From: Clostridia bacterium | Lineage (GTDB): Bacteria > Bacillota > Clostridia > Oscillospirales > Acutalibacteraceae | Assembly (NCBI GenBank): GCA_017415515.1 | Contig: JAFQGI010000021.1 | Span: 1 to 64,000 of the forward strand | DNA: 64,000 bases | Direction of reading: 5' to 3' | Part shown: piece by piece, positions 26,808 to 35,386 of the stretch | Position numbering within the stretch: position 1 is the stretch's first letter | How the letters are laid out: each line of letters opens with the position of its first letter | Translations under genes and position numbers: made by a program | The notes under the pieces: generated by a model | Database searches by the model: none | Told to the model about the DNA's origin: nothing | The model's input: only the letters and a program-made list of their open reading frames with translations

Positions 26808-28871
26808 TTACTTCTCTTCGCCGCAGCCCTCGGTCAGACACACCAAACCGTTGGTCTTGCCCTTCTTGCGGAACAGGGTCTTGCCGCACTTGGGGCAAAG
26901 CTCCTTGGTGGGTTCGTTCCAAGTGGCGAAATCGCACTTGGGATAATTGGCACAACCAAAGAACTTGCGACCGCCCTTGGACTTCTTGGCCACCACGGCA
27001 CCGCCGCACTTGGGGCAGACGCCATCGGTGGACTCCACGATACGGCGGGTATTCTTACAGGTGGGATAACCGGGGCAAGCCAGGAATTTGCCATAGCGAC
27101 CGGTTTTGATCACCATACGACGACCGCACAGCTCACAAATCTCGTCGCTCTCTACCTCAGGTACCTTCACCTTATCCAGGTTTTCCTCGGCTTTTTTCAG
27201 GCTCTGCACAAAGCCGCCGTAGAAGCCGTCCAGCACCTTTACCCAATCGGACTTACCGCTTTCCACGCCGTCCAGTTTCTGCTCCATCTGGGCGGTAAAG
27301 TCCAAATCGACGATCTCGGGGAATTGCTCTTTCATCAACTGCGTAATGACCTCACCCAGATTGGTGGGTTTGAGGCTCTTGCCGTCACGCTCCACATATT
27401 CGCGATTGAGCACCGTGCTGACGGTGGGAGCGTAGGTGGAGGGGCGACCGATACCATTTTCTTCCATCGCCTTGATCAGCGTCGCTTCGGTGTAGCGAGA
27501 GGGAGGCTGCGTAAAGTGCTGGTTGCCCTCAATGTTGCGCAGGGTCAGCACGTCGCCCTGCTTGATCACAGGCAGCGGCTTATTCTCGTCGTCCTTCTCA
27601 TCCTTGCCCTCCACATACAGGGCGGTGTGTCCCTCAAACTTCACCGTATAGCCGGAAGCCTTGAACACATACTGACCGGCGGTGATGTCTACCTGACAGG
27701 TGTTCTGAATCTGGTCGGCCATCAAGCTGGCCATAAAGCGCTCCCAAATGAGCTTGTACAGACGATACTGGTCGGAGGTCAAAGAATCCTTCACATCCGC
27801 AGGAGTCAGGGAAGGGACAGAAGGACGGATGGCCTCGTGGGCATCCTGAGCGGTGCTCTTCTGCTTAAACACACGTGCCTTGGCGGGCAGATATTCGCTG
27901 CCGAAAGCACTGCGGATATAATCGTTACCCGCCTTGCGAGCCTCGTCGGAGATACGCAAGGAGTCGGTACGCATATAGGTGATCAAACCGGTGGCACCGA
28001 TACCGGCCACCTCCACACCTTCGTACAATTCCTGCGCCGTCTTCATAGTGCGGCGGGAAGAGAAGTTCAGTTTACGGTTGGCCTCTTGTTGCATAGTGGA
28101 GGTAGTGAAGGGAGGCGCAGGCGCCACCTTGCGGGTGCCGGTCTTGACGCTCTTCGCCACATACGTAGCCCCATTGAGCTCGTCCAGAATGGCCTGCGCC
28201 TGCTCGCCGGTGGTGATCTTAATCTTTTCCGTGGCAGTGCCGAAGAAATGAGCCGGGAAGGTACGACCCTTTTCGGTCACGGACAAGGTAGCATCCAGCG
28301 TCCAATACTCCTCGCTGACAAAGGCGCGGATCTCCTGCTCACGGTCAACCACCAGGCTGACGGTAGCCGACTGCACACGGCCGGCAGACAAGCCTTTGCG
28401 CACCTTTTTCCACAGGAAGGGACTGAGCTTATAGCCCACAATGCGGTCCAGCACGCGACGCGCCTGCTGCGCATTCACCAAATTCATATCCAACGAACGG
28501 GGATTCGCCATACCGGCGGTCACACCCGTACGGGTAATCTCGTTAAAGGTCACACGGCTGGTCTGCTCTGCGGGCACACCCAGCACCTGTGCCAGATGCC
28601 ACGCAATCGCCTCACCCTCGCGGTCCGGGTCGGTGGCGAGATAGATGCGATCGCTTTTCTGTGCCATCTCCCGCAAGTTGCGAATGAGAGAGGTCTTGCC
28701 GGGAATGTCCATATAGCGGGGACGGAAGCCATGCTCCACGTCCACGCCCAGCAGGGTCTTGGGCAGGTCACGAATGTGACCCATCGAGGCCACCACCTCA
28801 AAATCGCTGCCAAGATATTTCTTGACGGTTTTCGCCTTTGCAGGCGACTCCATAATCACCAAATTTGCCAT
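26808..28871 (-). CDS. topA: DNA topoisomerase I
   Basis: Type IA topoisomerase that relaxes negative supercoils (687 aa). TOPRIM domain begins with IMESPAKAKTVKKYLG and contains DPDREGEAIAWHL; the active-site tyrosine is in LITYMRTDS near residue 300. Three C-terminal zinc ribbons are visible (CELCG, CPKCGG, CPKCGK). The start at 28871 follows GGAAGGAAGG; an in-frame ATG 7 codons upstream lacks a ribosome site. Confidence 0.97.
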   Translation of the reverse strand: MANLVIMESPAKAKTVKKYLGSDFEVVASMGHIRDLPKTLLGVDVEHGFRPRYMDIPGKTSLIRNLREMAQKSDRIYLATDPDREGEAIAWHLAQVLGVPAEQTSRVTFNEITRTGVTAGMANPRSLDMNLVNAQQARRVLDRIVGYKLSPFLWKKVRKGLSAGRVQSATVSLVVDREQEIRAFVSEEYWTLDATLSVTEKGRTFPAHFFGTATEKIKITTGEQAQAILDELNGATYVAKSVKTGTRKVAPAPPFTTSTMQQEANRKLNFSSRRTMKTAQELYEGVEVAGIGATGLITYMRTDSLRISDEARKAGNDYIRSAFGSEYLPAKARVFKQKSTAQDAHEAIRPSVPSLTPADVKDSLTSDQYRLYKLIWERFMASLMADQIQNTCQVDITAGQYVFKASGYTVKFEGHTALYVEGKDEKDDENKPLPVIKQGDVLTLRNIEGNQHFTQPPSRYTEATLIKAMEENGIGRPSTYAPTVSTVLNREYVERDGKSLKPTNLGEVITQLMKEQFPEIVDLDFTAQMEQKLDGVESGKSDWVKVLDGFYGGFVQSLKKAEENLDKVKVPEVESDEICELCGRRMVIKTGRYGKFLACPGYPTCKNTRRIVESTDGVCPKCGGAVVAKKSKGGRKFFGCANYPKCDFATWNEPTKELCPKCGKTLFRKKGKTNGLVCLTEGCGEEK

Positions 28872-28906
28872 AGAATCCTTCCTTCCTATCAAAACGAACC
28901 AATCGC

Positions 28907-30145
28907 TTAACTACGCATATATTGTTGGCCGGCGCTGTTGGCGGCACAGCCGAACATTTCCAATTCTGTGAGGGCTGCCAGCAGCACCGGAATGGGCATC
29001 TCCGCCTTCTCCGCCAGCAGATCCACCGGCTGAGGTTGTGTAGTAAGTACCTCATACACCCTCTTTGCCGCGTCGCTTGTCCCATCGGGGCAAGCGGCAG
29101 AAACCGCCATCACTCGGGTGGCAGGCGTCCCCGCCTCGCTCTTTTTGCGGCGGGATGTGCGCCTGGGCTTTTTCTCCCGTTTCTTTTCCGCGACAGAGGC
29201 TTCCGTTTGAGGAAGCGGTTGTCCCTCTGCCGTTCTTTGGGCGGCTTCCGCCGCATCCAGATCCAGCACACCGGGATACATAGGTGCATATTCACGAAGA
29301 ATATCCGTAGCGCGAATCACCAAGGTGGCACCGTTTTGTATCTCCCTGTGGGCGCCGTCATAGCGGTGACCCGACAAGGTGCCGGGCAGGGCGAACACCT
29401 CTCGGTTATTCTCCCGTCCCAAGCGTGCCGTAATCCGTGCACCGCTTCTGCCGGGTGTCTGCGCCAAGCATACACCTTGGCTCAAGCCCGCCATAATGCG
29501 ATTGCGGATATGAAAATCGCACTTATATTCTTCATCAGGTGGAAACTCGCTGAGCAACACGCCACCCGATTCCAATACCCGTCGCCGTAAATCGGCGTTT
29601 TCTACGGGATAGTCCACGTTCAGCGGGCAAGCCATCACCACGATGGTGACACCTCCCCCATCCAGCGCACCGGCATGGACGGCCGCATCAATGCCCGTGG
29701 CGCCGCCGCTGACCACCACCATACCACCGGCGGCCAAACCGGCCGCCAAAGCACGGGCTTCCAGCACGCCCTCTCGCGTGGCATGACGCGTTCCCACCAC
29801 CGCCACCGCAGGTGTGCCGTCCAGATCCGGCATCACACCGCGGGCATACAGCACCGCAGGCGGAGCCATACTGTGCAATAAGCACAACGGATAGAGGGCA
29901 TCCTCAGGAGTTAGCATCCAATCGCCCAGCTCCATCACACGATCTAAGATGCGATGTGCCTTATCCAGCGACTTATCCGCCAACCGCTGACACAGCTCGT
30001 CGGACAGCCCTGCTTTTCTATACTCCTCGGGGGTGGCGTGATACACCGTTCGAGCATGGCCAAAGGTATCCAGCAAATCGCTGACGGCACGGCTGCCGGC
30101 AGGCAACGCCTGCTGCAACCAGATCCAATACAGACGGCTGTCCAT
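28907..30145 (-). CDS. dprA: DNA-processing protein DprA
   Basis: Loads RecA on incoming single-stranded DNA during transformation (412 aa). N-terminal helical domain, then Rossmann DprA core with VVGTRHATREGVLEARAL, SGGATGIDAAVHAGAL, VLLSEFPPD, IRNRIMAGLSQGVCLAQ and ALPGTLSG. A Lys/Arg-rich linker (about 320-345) connects to a C-terminal winged-helix-like domain. With comF and a nearby recD2 it hints at some competence potential. 35 nt upstream of topA. Confidence 0.95.
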   Translation of the reverse strand: MDSRLYWIWLQQALPAGSRAVSDLLDTFGHARTVYHATPEEYRKAGLSDELCQRLADKSLDKAHRILDRVMELGDWMLTPEDALYPLCLLHSMAPPAVLYARGVMPDLDGTPAVAVVGTRHATREGVLEARALAAGLAAGGMVVVSGGATGIDAAVHAGALDGGGVTIVVMACPLNVDYPVENADLRRRVLESGGVLLSEFPPDEEYKCDFHIRNRIMAGLSQGVCLAQTPGRSGARITARLGRENNREVFALPGTLSGHRYDGAHREIQNGATLVIRATDILREYAPMYPGVLDLDAAEAAQRTAEGQPLPQTEASVAEKKREKKPRRTSRRKKSEAGTPATRVMAVSAACPDGTSDAAKRVYEVLTTQPQPVDLLAEKAEMPIPVLLAALTELEMFGCAANSAGQQYMRS

Positions 30146-30166
30146 GCTCCACTCCCCTTTGCTTGC

Positions 30167-30958
30167 TTATTTGTTGCGGCACATCTCCCACAGGATGATG
30201 CCCGCCGCCATAGAGGCGTTAAGGGACTCCGCACGACCAACCATAGGAATGGTCACACGATGCCGGCAAGCGGCCACCGTATCGGCACGCAGACCGTTGC
30301 CCTCGTTGCCGATGAGTGCCACCGAGCCCTGACCCATCCCCGCTTCGGTGATGGGGATAGCATCGGCGTCCACCACGCAGGCAAAGACGGTCAAGCCTTT
30401 CTCTCGAAGCGCCTCCACCGTCTGCACCATATCCCCCACCCGCATCAGCGGCAGGCGGAACACACCGCCCATGCTGGCGCGGAGCACCTTGGGGTTGTAG
30501 ATGTCACAGCATCCGTCGGAGAGCAAAATGCCATCCAAGCCCAACGCTTCGGCGGTACGGATGATGGTACCCATATTACCGGGGTCTTGGATATCCTCCA
30601 ACGCACTATATGTCCCTATTATATTTATTTTATCTATTATAAGCGAATTGTCAAGCATTTTTGCAATACAAAATACTCCTTGCGGGTTAATGGTATCGCT
30701 CATGTGGCGGCTCAGCTCAGGGCTGATCTCCACAACCTGCTCCGCAGAAGCCAGCAACGGCTCCACCACGTTGCCGTACACCGCCAGTGCCGAGGAGGTG
30801 TACAGCACCGTCTGCAAGGTCACGCCGGAACGCATGGCATCCCCACACAGGCGGGCACCCTCAATGGCAAACAGACCCGTTTCCCGCCGATATTTGGCAG
30901 AATCGTTCAGCCGTCGCCACTCTTTAACCCACTGGTTGTCTTTGCTTGTGACAGTCAT
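30167..30958 (-). CDS. TrmH/SpoU family RNA 2'-O-methyltransferase
   Basis: SPOUT methyltransferase (263 aa), probably acting on 23S rRNA or tRNA. Motif 1 is DIQDPGNMGTIIRTAEALG, motif 2 IALIGNEGNGL-like, motif 3 IPMVGRAESLNASMAAGIILWE, with the knotted SAM-binding C-terminus intact. A short insertion around DNSLIIDKINIIGTY is encoded by an AT-rich patch that looks like a promoter (30627-30654). First gene of the long cluster; the exact target base is not deducible. Confidence 0.9.
   Translation of the reverse strand: MTVTSKDNQWVKEWRRLNDSAKYRRETGLFAIEGARLCGDAMRSGVTLQTVLYTSSALAVYGNVVEPLLASAEQVVEISPELSRHMSDTINPQGVFCIAKMLDNSLIIDKINIIGTYSALEDIQDPGNMGTIIRTAEALGLDGILLSDGCCDIYNPKVLRASMGGVFRLPLMRVGDMVQTVEALREKGLTVFACVVDADAIPITEAGMGQGSVALIGNEGNGLRADTVAACRHRVTIPMVGRAESLNASMAAGIILWEMCRNK
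30627..30654 (-). promoter_or_regulatory. possible internal promoter inside the rlmB-like gene
   Basis: On the minus strand TTGACA, 16-bp spacer, TAAAAT inside an AT-rich stretch of about 70 bp that stands out from the GC-rich gene. It would drive dprA, topA and downstream genes. Confidence 0.4.
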
Positions 30959-31046
30959 AAATCACTCTCTCCTATCGCCTGTCAAGGCGAGAAAATCGCC
31001 GCTGAAAATGGCGTTACAGATACCGTCAGCGGTTACCAAAAAAGCA

Positions 31047-31083
31047 AAAATTGCGCCTAGCGAAACACGCTAGACGCAATTTT
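31047..31083 (-). terminator. terminator of infC-rpmI-rplT
   Basis: Long inverted repeat AAAATTGCG(C)CTAGCG / CGCTAG(A)CGCAATTTT followed by U-rich sequence on the minus strand, 7 nt after the rplT stop. Confidence 0.85.
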
Positions 31084-31089
31084 ATCTTA

Positions 31090-31443
31090 TTACAGGGCAG
31101 CCTTAGCCTTCTCAACCAGAGCGGTGAAAGCGGCAGCATCGGAAACGGCCAGCTCAGCGAGCATCTTGCGGTTCATGGTGATGCCGGCCTTCTTCAGACC
31201 GTTCATGAAGGTGGAGTAGTTCATGCCGTTCATCTTAGCAGCGGCATTGATACGAGCGATCCACAAGCGGCGGAAATCGCGCTTGCGCTGACGGCGGCCA
31301 ATGTAAGCATACTGGCCGGACTTCATAACCGCTTCTTTGGCGGTCTTAAACAGCTTGGACTTGCCACCGAAGTAGCCCTTAGCCAGCTTCAGTACTTTCT
31401 TTCTTCTCTTGCGCGTCATCATAGCGCCTTTAATACGAGCCAT
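31090..31443 (-). CDS. rplT: 50S ribosomal protein L20
   Basis: L20 (117 aa), a primary binder in 50S assembly and, in Firmicutes, the autorepressor of its own operon by binding the leader RNA. Typical sequence: [51 protein letters not shown]. Last gene of infC-rpmI-rplT. Confidence 0.97.
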   Translation of the reverse strand: MARIKGAMMTRKRRKKVLKLAKGYFGGKSKLFKTAKEAVMKSGQYAYIGRRQRKRDFRRLWIARINAAAKMNGMNYSTFMNGLKKAGITMNRKMLAELAVSDAAAFTALVEKAKAAL

Positions 31444-31468
31444 AGTTATATACCTCCGTCTCTAACGA

Positions 31469-31666
31469 TTATTTGTAGGGAATCAGGCGCTTGATGGTGG
31501 CCAAGTTGGTCTTGTCGGCAGCCACGGTCTTACGCAGGTTTCTCTTACGCTTGGTGGTCTTCTTGTTCAGGATGTGAGACTTGTAGGCATGGCCACGGAT
31601 CGCCTTGCCGGTCTTGCTCAGCTTGAAACGCTTTTTCGCACCGCTGTGCGTCTTAATCTTAGGCAT
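31469..31666 (-). CDS. rpmI: 50S ribosomal protein L35
   Basis: L35 (65 aa), basic, starting [20 protein letters not shown] and containing [27 protein letters not shown] precedes the ATG. Middle gene of the operon. Confidence 0.97.
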   Translation of the reverse strand: MPKIKTHSGAKKRFKLSKTGKAIRGHAYKSHILNKKTTKRKRNLRKTVAADKTNLATIKRLIPYK

Positions 31667-31739
31667 TGTTTTGTCCTCCTTAATTGGTTTGTGTAAACAG
31701 AGCTAAGCCCTGTACGCAACGATTATTGATTGTTCCTGC

Positions 31740-32258
31740 TTATTTGGCAGGCTTGGGAGCCAGGAACATCAGCATGTTTCTGCCCTCCAGCTTAGCGGCC
31801 TTCTCGACCACCGCAAACTCGGCGCAGGCCTCGGCGAAACGCTGCATGGACTCCAGACCCTTCTCGGGGTGGCCCATCTCACGACCGCGGAAGCGGATGT
31901 TGACCTTCACCTTGTCACCATGTTTCACAAAGCGCTCAGCCTGTGCAACCTTGGTGTTGAAATCGCCCACGTCGGTATTCAGTCCCAGGCGAACCTCCTT
32001 GATGTCCACCACGTGCTGGTTCTTGCGGGCCTCTTTTTCTTTCTTGGCCTGCTCGAAGCGGTACTTACCGTAATCCATAATGCGGCACACGGGGGGAACG
32101 GCGGTAGGGGCGATCTTGACCAGATCCATGCCAGCTTCATCAGCCAGCTGCTGAGCCTCACGGGCAGACATCACGCCCAACTGGGCACCGTCAGCACCGA
32201 TCAGGCGAACCTCGTTATCGCGAATCTGCTCGTTGATCTGCATCTCTTTTTTTGCTAT
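31740..32258 (-). CDS. infC: translation initiation factor IF-3
   Basis: IF-3 (about 172 aa) keeps 30S free of 50S and proofreads initiation codons. N-domain INEQIRDNEVRLIGADGAQLG, C-domain RFRGREMGHPEKG. The AGGAGG site is followed 8 nt later by ATA; a GTG three codons upstream overlaps the ribosome site and is unlikely, and the first ATG lies five codons downstream. An AUA start would fit the known use of rare start codons for IF-3 autoregulation. The leader and promoter are directly upstream. Confidence 0.92.
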   Translation of the reverse strand: MAKKEMQINEQIRDNEVRLIGADGAQLGVMSAREAQQLADEAGMDLVKIAPTAVPPVCRIMDYGKYRFEQAKKEKEARKNQHVVDIKEVRLGLNTDVGDFNTKVAQAERFVKHGDKVKVNIRFRGREMGHPEKGLESMQRFAEACAEFAVVEKAAKLEGRNMLMFLAPKPAK

Positions 32259-32274
32259 CGGAAACACCTCCTAA

Positions 32275-32412
32275 AACAAACAAAAAAGCGGACAGCCAAG
32301 CTGCCCGCACAAAACCGAAACCCACCACACGCATGCGGCAGGAACCAATCCATATCAACCCTTTGGAACAAGATCCGGGGGTGAGAGCGGGCAACGCTCT
32401 GCTTCTTTCGTC
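32275..32412 (-). ncRNA. infC/L20-type leader RNA
   Basis: The transcript from the promoter at 32419-32447 has a structured leader of about 150 nt before infC. It ends in a GCGGGCAG-CTTGG-CTGTCCGC hairpin with a U6 tract (32282-32308), an attenuator-like terminator ahead of the AGGAGG. Position and structure fit the Firmicutes L20 leader, where L20 binding favours termination. No covariance-model search was possible. Confidence 0.7.
32288..32308 (-). terminator. attenuator hairpin in the infC leader
   Basis: Stem with one A-C mismatch followed by six U, ending about 24 nt before the infC ribosome site. Confidence 0.65.
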
Positions 32413-32418
32413 CCGATG

Positions 32419-32447
32419 ATTATACCAGCACCCCGGCATCTTGTCAA
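32419..32447 (-). promoter_or_regulatory. sigma-A promoter for infC-rpmI-rplT
   Basis: Perfect consensus on the minus strand: TTGACA, 17-bp spacer, TATAAT. The -35 box contains the TGA stop codon of the upstream SpoIVFB-like gene. Confidence 0.92.
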
Positions 32448-33037
32448 GAGTTTTTTTCGCATTTGTCCGAAAAAAATACCAACGCCGCCAAATACACGCT
32501 GACAATCAGCAACGTGGGGTTTTCCCCGCGCAAACACAACCACAAGCTGATCGTTGCCAACGGCAGCAGTACCAGCGCGGAGGATAGCCGCAGCAGCGGC
32601 TTTGTCAACGATTCCATCCCCAGCAGGCACAACCCGCACCGTAGGATCTCACCCCCATCCAACGCGGCAGCAGGCAGCAGGTTAAGCCCTGCCAACACCA
32701 AATGCACCGTCGCCGTGATGGGGGAACGCCACATCAGCAGTATGGCCGCCGCCAAACCATTAGCCAACGGCCCGGCAAGGGAGATGAATATGCTTTTCTT
32801 GTAGTCCACTAACGGTGCTTTCAGATCGATGCGCATGCCGAAAGCACCCAAAGTGCAATTCTGCGGCGGCACCCCCATCGCCAACATGGCCGCCAAATGC
32901 CCTCCCTCGTGGATGAGTGATGCCAGCAAACAGGACACAGCCAATCCATCAGGATGCCACAGGAGCAACGCCGTCACTAATGCGGGAAACAACAGACTCA
33001 CCCGACAGCGCATCCCCCACAGCCGCCACTCAAACAT
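32444..33037 (-). CDS. M50 site-2 protease, SpoIVFB-like
   Basis: Membrane metalloprotease (197 aa). Zinc motif HEGGH (HExxH) near residue 43 and LNLLPAAALDGGE near 118, the NxxPxxxLDG third-ligand motif. In Bacillus, SpoIVFB cleaves pro-sigma-K in the mother cell. About six hydrophobic segments. The start overlaps the upstream M23 gene by 8 nt. Its context next to spoIVA and an M23/SpoIVFA-like gene supports the sporulation role; identity as spoIVFB is inferred. Confidence 0.85.
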   Translation of the reverse strand: MFEWRLWGMRCRVSLLFPALVTALLLWHPDGLAVSCLLASLIHEGGHLAAMLAMGVPPQNCTLGAFGMRIDLKAPLVDYKKSIFISLAGPLANGLAAAILLMWRSPITATVHLVLAGLNLLPAAALDGGEILRCGLCLLGMESLTKPLLRLSSALVLLPLATISLWLCLRGENPTLLIVSVYLAALVFFSDKCEKNS

Positions 33038-33785
33038 ACCGCTTTATAGGCAACAGCGTTGCCGGGTCACAGGTGTCGCCGTCTACACTGACACGGATAT
33101 GAACGTGGCTCCCCGTGGATACTCCCGTGGAGCCTACCGCCGCTATCCGCTCTCCTGCCCGTACCATTGCACCTTGTGATGCCACGATTTCTTCGCAGTG
33201 ACCGTATACGATTTCGACGCCGCCGCCATGTTGCAGACGAATGAATTTCCCCAGCAGATCGTTCTCCCCTACCTCAGTGACTTCACCGTCGTAGGAAGCC
33301 AGCAAAGCCGCCCCCATAGGGGCTGCAATATCTACCCCCGTATGGAACTCCTGTGTCCCATAAATGGGGTGAATCCGCTCGCCGTAGCCGGAGGTGAGGG
33401 TACCGCTCTCCAGCGGGGCAACGGCCTCCACAGCTGACGGTAAACCCGTCAGCTGTGCGGTTTCTTCGTCTGTAAAGGCGTCTTCCTTGTCATCGGATAG
33501 TTCTTCTGTTTCCACCTTTTCCAGAGGATCGCCGTCCCATCGAAGCGCCACAGCCGCCACCCATTCGTTGCGAGCCAACGCCTGCTGAAAACTACGTCGC
33601 AAAGAGGAATAGGCTTCTCCTCCCGCCATCCGCAACAGCAATGCCAGCAGCACCGCCACACAACAGGCGATGCTCTGCACCGCCACCACCGACCAATGCC
33701 CCGTTGCCTGTCGCTTTTCTCTCTCGGCTTTCTTTTCCCGTGCCCGGGTCCACGCCTGCACACGGGTTTCGTCGTGCACTACCAT
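33030..33785 (-). CDS. M23 peptidase-domain membrane protein, SpoIVFA-like
   Basis: Single-pass protein (251 aa): basic cytoplasmic N-terminus, one transmembrane helix near residue 32-52 (VVAVQSIACCVAVLLALLL), and a C-terminal LytM/M23 domain with HTGVDIAA and GSHVHIRV, so metal ligands seem kept. SpoIVFA, the regulator of SpoIVFB, has this layout, although usually with a degenerate active site. Coupled to the SpoIVFB-like gene; AAGGAG and a 9-nt gap from spoIVA. Confidence 0.8.
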   Translation of the reverse strand: MVVHDETRVQAWTRAREKKAEREKRQATGHWSVVAVQSIACCVAVLLALLLRMAGGEAYSSLRRSFQQALARNEWVAAVALRWDGDPLEKVETEELSDDKEDAFTDEETAQLTGLPSAVEAVAPLESGTLTSGYGERIHPIYGTQEFHTGVDIAAPMGAALLASYDGEVTEVGENDLLGKFIRLQHGGGVEIVYGHCEEIVASQGAMVRAGERIAAVGSTGVSTGSHVHIRVSVDGDTCDPATLLPIKRYV

Positions 33786-33794
33786 CGCTACTCC

Positions 33795-35276
33795 TTACAC
33801 AATGATGCAGATCAGTCCGTTGCACCCCTCGTTGATGATACGTTCCACCGTTTCTTTCACTTTCAGTCGTGCCTCTTCCGGCATATGCAACAGCTTGTTA
33901 TGTAAACCCTCGTTCACCAAGCCATACAAGGATGTACCAAAGATATTGGAATCCCAGATCTTGGCAGGATCTTCCTCAAACTGACCCAACAGATAATTCA
34001 CCAATTCCTCGCTCTGCCGTTCGGTGCCCACGATGGGGCTGACCTCGGTTTCGATTTGCGCTTTCATCAGATGGATGGACGGAGCCGATGCCCGCAGCCG
34101 CACCCCATACCGCCCGCTTTGGCGGATGATCTGCGGCTCTTCCAGCGTCATTTCCTCCACCTCAGGCATCACAATGCCGTAGCCGGTTGCTTCCGCCTGT
34201 TCCAGGGCTGCCTGGATTTTCTCATATTTTTTGCGGATGGCCGCCATCTCGATCATCCCGGCCATCAAAGCTCCCTCATCGGGAATGTCCAAGCCGGTGG
34301 TTTCACTGAGGATGCCGTAGAACAGCTCCGGCTGCAGCGTCACCGTCAAAGTGGCCACGCCGCTGCCCATATCCACCTCGTCCAGCACCGCCGCCTCCAC
34401 GTGCTCACAGCGGCGCAAGGCACGAACGATCTGCTCCGCCTGCCCGATCCGCTGCACGTCAGCACAGGCCGCCTTAGCAGTGTCCATCACCGCACACCGT
34501 ACAGGATGGGTGCGGTCCAGCCGCATCAGCCACCGCGGCAGCACCAGCCCCACTTGACAAATGGGAAACTGGGACAACAGCGCCTCCAGCACCTGCAGCA
34601 TTTCCTGTTCGGTCATGGTCTGGCAGTTGATCGGCACCACCGGCACACCATAGACCTCGGTCAACTCCTTCGCCATCTGTATGGTAGCGGGAGCGTGAGG
34701 ATCCACCGCATTAAGAAGCACCGTAAAGGGCTTACCCAGCTCCTTCAATTCCCGCACCACACGCTCTTCCGCCACGGCATATTCCTCCCGGGGCAGATCG
34801 GTGATGCTGCCGTCGGTGGTGATCACCAGTCCCACGGTGGAGTGGTCGGTGATCACCCGCCGTGTCCCCTCCTCTGCCGCCATATTAAAGGGGATTTCTT
34901 CCTCATACCACGGTGTTTTCACCATTCTAGGCTGGTTTTCCTCGATATATCCCAGCGCCGACGGAATGATATACCCCACACAGTCGATGAGCCGCACCCG
35001 TGTGTTAGTCACCCCATCCAACGCGATCTGTGCCGCCTGCTCGGGGATAAATTTCGGCTCGGTGGTCATGATGGTGCGCCCCGCCGCCGACTGCGGCAGT
35101 TCGTCGGTGGCACGCTCACGGCGTACCCCCTCCTCCATGTTCGGCAGCACCAACACGTCCATAAACCGTTTGATAAAGGTGGATTTGCCGGTACGCACCG
35201 GCCCCACCACCCCCAGATAGATGTCTCCACCCGTTCTGGCGGCCATATCTTTATATAATCTGCTGGCAGTTTCCAT
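33795..35276 (-). CDS. spoIVA: stage IV sporulation protein A
   Basis: Spore-coat morphogenetic ATPase (493 aa) that forms the basal layer around the forespore. Walker A GPVRTGKSTFIKRFM near residue 25, followed by VLPNMEEGVRRERATDELPQ and EEGTRRVITDHSTVGLVITTDGS, and a hydrophobic C-terminus that mediates membrane/SpoVM contact. The start at 35276 follows GGAGG by 7 nt. Strong evidence that the organism sporulates. Likely sigma-E controlled, but no convincing promoter was seen. Confidence 0.97.
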   Translation of the reverse strand: METASRLYKDMAARTGGDIYLGVVGPVRTGKSTFIKRFMDVLVLPNMEEGVRRERATDELPQSAAGRTIMTTEPKFIPEQAAQIALDGVTNTRVRLIDCVGYIIPSALGYIEENQPRMVKTPWYEEEIPFNMAAEEGTRRVITDHSTVGLVITTDGSITDLPREEYAVAEERVVRELKELGKPFTVLLNAVDPHAPATIQMAKELTEVYGVPVVPINCQTMTEQEMLQVLEALLSQFPICQVGLVLPRWLMRLDRTHPVRCAVMDTAKAACADVQRIGQAEQIVRALRRCEHVEAAVLDEVDMGSGVATLTVTLQPELFYGILSETTGLDIPDEGALMAGMIEMAAIRKKYEKIQAALEQAEATGYGIVMPEVEEMTLEEPQIIRQSGRYGVRLRASAPSIHLMKAQIETEVSPIVGTERQSEELVNYLLGQFEEDPAKIWDSNIFGTSLYGLVNEGLHNKLLHMPEEARLKVKETVERIINEGCNGLICIIV

Positions 35277-35347
35277 AGTCGTTCCTCCGCTCATTCATCG
35301 TTTGTACACTTTATGAGCGACGGACGGGGTTTATGACACACAAAAAA

Positions 35348-35375
35348 GCGTCCCGACGATTTCTCATCGGGACGC
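35348..35375 (-). terminator. terminator of potABCD
   Basis: GCGTCCCGA / TCGGGACGC hairpin followed by six U on the minus strand, just after the potD stop codon. Confidence 0.85.
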
Positions 35376-35386
35376 CATACACGTCA

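Noticed and set aside
24873..28910. A 4-kb open frame on the plus strand opposite plsX, trmFO and topA
   Set aside because: It is antisense to three clearly recognised genes, has no ribosome site or family motif, and is explained by GC-rich codon bias.
30959..31046. TTGACA upstream of the rlmB-like gene as its promoter
   Set aside because: It lies too close to the start codon (about 21 nt) and has no -10 box in range.
35277..35335. Sigma-E promoter for spoIVA
   Set aside because: A TGTACAAA box is seen, but no acceptable -35 at 13-15 bp.
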